This document shows positions 60,562 to 64,000 of a stretch of DNA of 64,000 nt, piece by piece. A model generated the notes under the pieces. That model saw only the letters and a program-made list of their open reading frames with translations. It searched no databases and was not told the origin of the DNA. How positions within the stretch are numbered: position 1 is the first letter of the stretch; each line of letters begins with the position of its first letter. The stretch lies in contig NC_015064.1 of the NCBI RefSeq assembly GCF_000178975.2, forward strand, positions 124,001-188,000, in the 5' to 3' direction. Source of the DNA: Granulicella tundricola MP5ACTX9 (lineage in GTDB: Bacteria > Acidobacteriota > Terriglobia > Terriglobales > Acidobacteriaceae). The position numbers and the translations under genes are program-made.

Positions 60562-61971
60562 TCAGGCTACTTTGAGGTTGTTTATTTCGATGATGGATTC
60601 GAGGGCGGCGAAGACGGTGGGGTCTATGGCGTGGGGGACGTCTTTGCGGAGGATGTTGAGGACGTCGGCTTTGGACATGGGGCCGCGGTAGGGGCGATTG
60701 GCGGAGAGGGCTTCGAACATGTCGGCTACGGTGAGGATGCGGGACATGTAACAGAGGTCGTCGGCCATGAGGCCGCGGTAGTAGCCGGAGCCATCGAGTT
60801 TCTCGTGGTGGGAGGCGGAGATGTTGGCGATCTCGCCGAAGGTGGGGATGCGGGAGAGGATTTCGTAGGTGTAGTGGGGGTGCATCTTGACGCAGGCCCA
60901 CTCTGAGGCGTCGAGCTTGCCGGGCTTGTCGAGGATGGAGTTGGGGACGCTGAGCTTGCCGATGTCGTGGAGGAGACCGGCGCGGCGGAGGGTGACAAGC
61001 TCGGAGTCGTTGAGGCCGAGGTAGGCGCCGAGCTCGACGGCGATGCGTGCGACCTCGGTGGAGTGCATGTAGGTGCTGTGGGATTTGGCGTCGACGACTC
61101 CGGCGAAGGCGACGCAGATGCTGTCGATGGTCTGGGGGTCGGCGGGGAGGGAGCGGAGGCTGGGCTCGAGCGAGGCGACGTAGTGCTTGAGGACGGGGCT
61201 GTCGATATCGACGAAAAGAGCGTTGCGGCGCATGAGGGAGACAGCGGCGCGGACGACGAGGGGGTCGAACCAGCGGCCGCTGCGGCGCTGGATGCAGTCG
61301 AGCGCGGCGGCGGGGCCGTACTGCTGGTGGAAGACCTCAAGGGTCTGGGAGATGCTGACGATGCGGGCGAGGAGCGGGATGGCGTCGCCGGAGAGGCGGT
61401 CGGGGTAGCCGAGGCCGTTCCAGTGCTCGTCCAGATTGTAGACGGCGTCGGCGGTGCCCTGGCCGAGGCCGAGATCGCGGACGACCTGTGCGCCTTGATT
61501 GCAGCGGAGGCGGAAGAGGATTTCGGCGTTCTGGCTGGATTTCTTGATCATGTCGCCGATGGCCTTGAAGCGGTTGGCGATCTTGTCCTGGGCGTGGACG
61601 TGGCGGAGGAGGAACTGGATCTGCTTCCACTCGAAGCGGGTCCAGTCATTGGTCTTGGTGAAGGCCTTGGCGCGGATCTCGTCGCCGCCGACGATCTGGT
61701 AGAGGCGGGTGGCGTTTGAGGAGCAGCCGGCGTCCTTAAGGAGGAGGGCGTAGTAGAGGTCTGAGAGCTGATCCTGCGAGAGACCCATCTCTGTGCCGAT
61801 GCGGATGCCGATGAGGCAGGTGCGGAGGGCGTGGCCGGGCTGTGCGCCTTCGGTGAGGTCGAGCGCGAAGGAGAGGGCGGCGATGATGCTGGAGAAGGTG
61901 ACCTGCTCGGGATTTGAACTGCTTTGGCTGCGGCTGCTTTTGGCTGCGGCTCGTTCTGCTGTTGCGATCAT
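60562..61971 (-). CDS. Double HD-domain (HD-GYP-like) protein
   Basis: A 469-residue protein with two HD-type domains. In the first (about 30-260) the metal HD is lost (LLLKDAGCSS) but the GYP end is good (LDEHWNGLGYPDRLSGDAIP). In the second (about 300-460) the HD is good (AGLLHDIGKLSVPNSILDKP) and HHEKLDGSGYYRG has Tyr in place of Pro in GYP. HD-GYP enzymes degrade c-di-GMP or related cyclic dinucleotides. ATG 61971 with AGGAAG upstream is preferred to the TTG at 62004. It follows a diguanylate cyclase gene on the same strand by 177 bases. Confidence 0.85.
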   Translation of the reverse strand: MIATAERAAAKSSRSQSSSNPEQVTFSSIIAALSFALDLTEGAQPGHALRTCLIGIRIGTEMGLSQDQLSDLYYALLLKDAGCSSNATRLYQIVGGDEIRAKAFTKTNDWTRFEWKQIQFLLRHVHAQDKIANRFKAIGDMIKKSSQNAEILFRLRCNQGAQVVRDLGLGQGTADAVYNLDEHWNGLGYPDRLSGDAIPLLARIVSISQTLEVFHQQYGPAAALDCIQRRSGRWFDPLVVRAAVSLMRRNALFVDIDSPVLKHYVASLEPSLRSLPADPQTIDSICVAFAGVVDAKSHSTYMHSTEVARIAVELGAYLGLNDSELVTLRRAGLLHDIGKLSVPNSILDKPGKLDASEWACVKMHPHYTYEILSRIPTFGEIANISASHHEKLDGSGYYRGLMADDLCYMSRILTVADMFEALSANRPYRGPMSKADVLNILRKDVPHAIDPTVFAALESIIEINNLKVA

Positions 61972-62148
61972 GACGCTTCCTATGGCCTGCTCGAGCTGAT
62001 TCAAGAGCGAGTGAGAGCTTCTCTCGTTCTTATCGGCTGGGCAGGCTGGCTCTTGAGTTTCGAAGCGGAGAGGAGGAATCCGGCTTCAAGCTTTAGACCA
62101 TTTGAAGCTGCGGGTGTTTTGTTTGGAATACACCATTCGTGGGGGTGA

Positions 62149-64000
62149 CTAAGGTTTGGATTCGTTGCGGCGGGTGGCGTCGTCGGCTTCGATGCGGTTT
62201 CTACCGGCGTTCTTGGCGGCGTAGAGGGCCTTGTCGGCGCGCTCGAGAAGCTGGGTGAGGGTGGCGTTGGGATCGAACTCAGCGCAGCCGATGCTGAGGG
62301 TGATGGCGATGTCCTGTGCGGTGGTCTGAAGGGGTGAGGCGGCGACGGCTTCGCGGATGCGCTCTGCGAGCTGGATGGCCTGGGGGCTGGAGGTTTCTGG
62401 GAGCAGGACGATGTACTCTTCGCCGCCGAAGCGGGCGGCGGTATCGGTGGCGCGGAGGGAGGAGGAGATGCGGTCGGCGACCATCTGGATCACGGCGTCC
62501 CCGGTGAAGTGGCCCCAGGTGTCGTTGACGAGCTTGAAGTGGTCGATGTCCATGAGAAGGAGGGAGAAGGTTCGTTGAGAACGGCGGGAGCGTAGGTATT
62601 CGGCTTCTGCGAGGTCCAGGAAGTGGCGGCGATTGTAGAGGTTGGTGAGGGAGTCACGAATGGCGAGCTGGCCGAGTTTGAGGTTGGCGAGCTCGAGCTG
62701 ACGGCTTTTTTCGCTGAGCTCCAGGGTGCGGAGTTCGATCTCCTGCTCCAGGTGCTCGCGACGGTGGTCCAGGACACGGGTGCGGAGCCTGATGAAGACG
62801 TAGATGATGCCGAGGGTGAGGAGGACGAGGAGGAGACGGAAAGGGAGGGTCTCGGTCCAGGCGCGGGGTGCGTTGATGGTGAAGGCTGATTCGACGAGGG
62901 GCCCCTGGCCAGAGCGGCTGACGGCTCGGACGAGGAGGGTGAAGGTGCCGGGCGGGAGAGCGGAGAAGGTGATGGTATGGAGGCCGGGTGGGAGCTCGGT
63001 CCAGATCTGGTTGTTGGTGTCGGACGCGCTGGAGTTTGGGAGGCCGTCGTTTTCCAGGCCCTGGAGGCGATAAGAGTATCGGGTGCTTTCAGGGCCGGTG
63101 TAGTCGAGGAGTGCGACGTCCGCCTCAAAGCCGCGCTTGCGTGGATCGAGCGAGACGGCGCCGTGCATGGACTGCCAGGCGAGGATGAAGGGGGACTGGT
63201 GGGAGTCTGCCGTGGTGAAGGCGGTCATGACGAGTGGAGCGCGGTAGGTGCGCTGCTCAAGATGGCTGGGCTGTACGGCGAGGAGGCCGTCGGCGCTGCG
63301 GAAGAGGAGGGTTCCGTCGGGGAGGGTGACGGAGCCGAAGAGCTTCTCGGAGGTGCTGCGGAGGCCGTCGCCTGCGGTGTAGGTCTGGACGGTGAGGGTG
63401 TTGGGGTCGATGACGCTGAGGCCGGCGGAGGTGTTGGCCCAGATGCGTCCGTCGAGGCCGAGGGTGACGGTGAGCACTGAGTTGGAGAGGAGGCCCGTGG
63501 AGGTGTCAAGGGTGTGGAAGATGGGGGTTCCGGCGGGGCTCCAGTGGTTGAGGACGGCGAGGCCATTGCCGGTGGTGGCGATCCAGAGACGGCCGTGGGA
63601 GTCTTCAACGAGGGCGCGAACGTTGTCGCCGGGGAGGGTGGCGGGGTTGCCGGGGAGGTGGCGGAAGGAGCGGAAGCGGCCGGTGGCGGGGTCACGGAGA
63701 TCGAGGCCGGCGCGGGTGCTGATCCAGAGGCGGCCATCGCGAGTGAGGAGGAGGTCGCGGACGTCGTTTTCGGAGATGCTGGTGGGATCGCTGGGGTCGT
63801 GGCGGAAGATTTGGCTATGGCCGGTGGTGAGGTCGAGGGCGTAGAGACCGTTGTAGGTTCCGGCCCAGAGGGTGTTGCCGTCGGGACAGAGGGAGCCGAC
63901 GATCTCCTGGTCGATGAGGGGATCGAGGCTGGGGCGGTAGGTATGGGATTTGAGGTCGACGCGGAAGAGGCCGGTGCCCCCGACGTAGACGGTGTCGGGG
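62149..64000 (-). CDS. Propeller-type sensor diguanylate cyclase, 5' end outside window
   Basis: The frame is open from the right edge to the stop at 62149, at least 617 residues. It starts with two-component-regulator propeller repeats (DTVYVGGTGLFRVDL, NTLWAGTYNGLYALDL, GRLWISTRAGLDLRDP), then a Y_Y_Y domain (PGLHTITFSALPPGTFTLLV). One membrane helix (LPFRLLLVLLTLGIIYVFI), a coiled coil (about 40 residues) and a GGDEF domain follow. The active site is FGGEEYIVLL, with Tyr in place of the usual Phe, and an I-site (RATD) lies five residues upstream. This is a membrane receptor making c-di-GMP, probably in response to an extracytoplasmic ligand. The HD-GYP gene follows. Confidence 0.9.
   Translation of the reverse strand, partial: PDTVYVGGTGLFRVDLKSHTYRPSLDPLIDQEIVGSLCPDGNTLWAGTYNGLYALDLTTGHSQIFRHDPSDPTSISENDVRDLLLTRDGRLWISTRAGLDLRDPATGRFRSFRHLPGNPATLPGDNVRALVEDSHGRLWIATTGNGLAVLNHWSPAGTPIFHTLDTSTGLLSNSVLTVTLGLDGRIWANTSAGLSVIDPNTLTVQTYTAGDGLRSTSEKLFGSVTLPDGTLLFRSADGLLAVQPSHLEQRTYRAPLVMTAFTTADSHQSPFILAWQSMHGAVSLDPRKRGFEADVALLDYTGPESTRYSYRLQGLENDGLPNSSASDTNNQIWTELPPGLHTITFSALPPGTFTLLVRAVSRSGQGPLVESAFTINAPRAWTETLPFRLLLVLLTLGIIYVFIRLRTRVLDHRREHLEQEIELRTLELSEKSRQLELANLKLGQLAIRDSLTNLYNRRHFLDLAEAEYLRSRRSQRTFSLLLMDIDHFKLVNDTWGHFTGDAVIQMVADRISSSLRATDTAARFGGEEYIVLLPETSSPQAIQLAERIREAVAASPLQTTAQDIAITLSIGCAEFDPNATLTQLLERADKALYAAKNAGRNRIEADDATRRNESKP

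Noticed and set aside
1..64000. CRISPR array or rRNA operon
   Set aside because: I saw no regularly spaced direct repeats with unique spacers (the 54746 repeats have no spacers) and no rRNA-like sequence.

Overview
The window looks like a chromosomal segment of an Acidobacteriota species, probably class Terriglobia (Granulicella/Terriglobus/Edaphobacter-like). The main reasons are a 1285-residue TonB-dependent receptor with an N-terminal carboxypeptidase-regulatory-like domain, a propeller-Y_Y_Y-GGDEF sensor, a sulfatase beside the receptor, the type of short intergenic hairpin repeats, and generally high-GC codon use. This assignment is inferred from gene content; no 16S or other marker gene is present.

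Region 1 (1-7.2 kb) is a decayed island edge. It holds a partial zinc-ribbon membrane protein at the left end, a 27-base copy of a tRNA-Ser 3' end (a likely integration scar), an internally deleted IS66 element, one near-complete IS5-family element with terminal inverted repeats and a CTAG target duplication but a frameshifted transposase, a frameshifted family-2 glycosyltransferase, and fragments of IS4, IS3 and SnoaL-like genes. Region 2 (7.4-14.4 kb) carries small redox and housekeeping genes (mug, an aldo/keto reductase, an SDR, an epoxide-hydrolase-like protein, a DUF6640-like membrane protein, a SnoaL-like protein, an AraC regulator), ending in truncated hydrolase and MarR genes.

Region 3 (14.7-27.5 kb) is a nitrate assimilation locus. 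One minus-strand operon runs nirA, CysJ-like diflavin reductase, DmsB-DmsC fusion, nasA, NarK-like transporter, with the first four genes overlapping or abutting. Divergent from it are an alginate-export-type porin and an unusual regulator that fuses a uroporphyrinogen-III-synthase-like domain to GAF and ANTAR domains. The proposed flow is: porin and NarK bring in nitrate, NasA reduces it with electrons from a membrane quinol branch (DmsBC), and NirA plus the flavoprotein reduce nitrite to ammonium. The HemD-GAF-ANTAR protein is a candidate antiterminator for the locus that may read tetrapyrrole (siroheme precursor) status.

Region 4 (27.5-35 kb) has ahpC/ahpD remnants fused to a siderophore-interacting-protein fragment, then a TetR regulator divergent from a five-gene redox cluster (carboxymuconolactone decarboxylase-like, SDR, aldo/keto reductase, SDR, FAH hydrolase). 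Region 5 (35.2-41.5 kb), visibly more AT-rich, is a compact MBOAT, SGNH, FkbH (HAD-IIIC), ACP cassette facing a MaoC-MaoC-ketoreductase fusion. It looks like a dedicated glyceryl- or hydroxyacyl-ACP-fed O-acylation system.

Region 6 (41.6-64 kb) holds the TonB receptor and sulfatase pair, a VanZ protein, acetate kinase, a CsgG-like exported protein, a bacteriophytochrome-GGDEF-EAL gene with two lesions and no chromophore cysteine, the CDP-deoxyhexose genes rfbG/rfbF and divergent rfbH, a beta-carbonic anhydrase divergent from a GlxA-type regulator, a double HD-GYP protein, and a diguanylate cyclase running off the right edge. Several single-base lesions scattered through the window could be real decay or sequencing error; this cannot be settled from one sequence.
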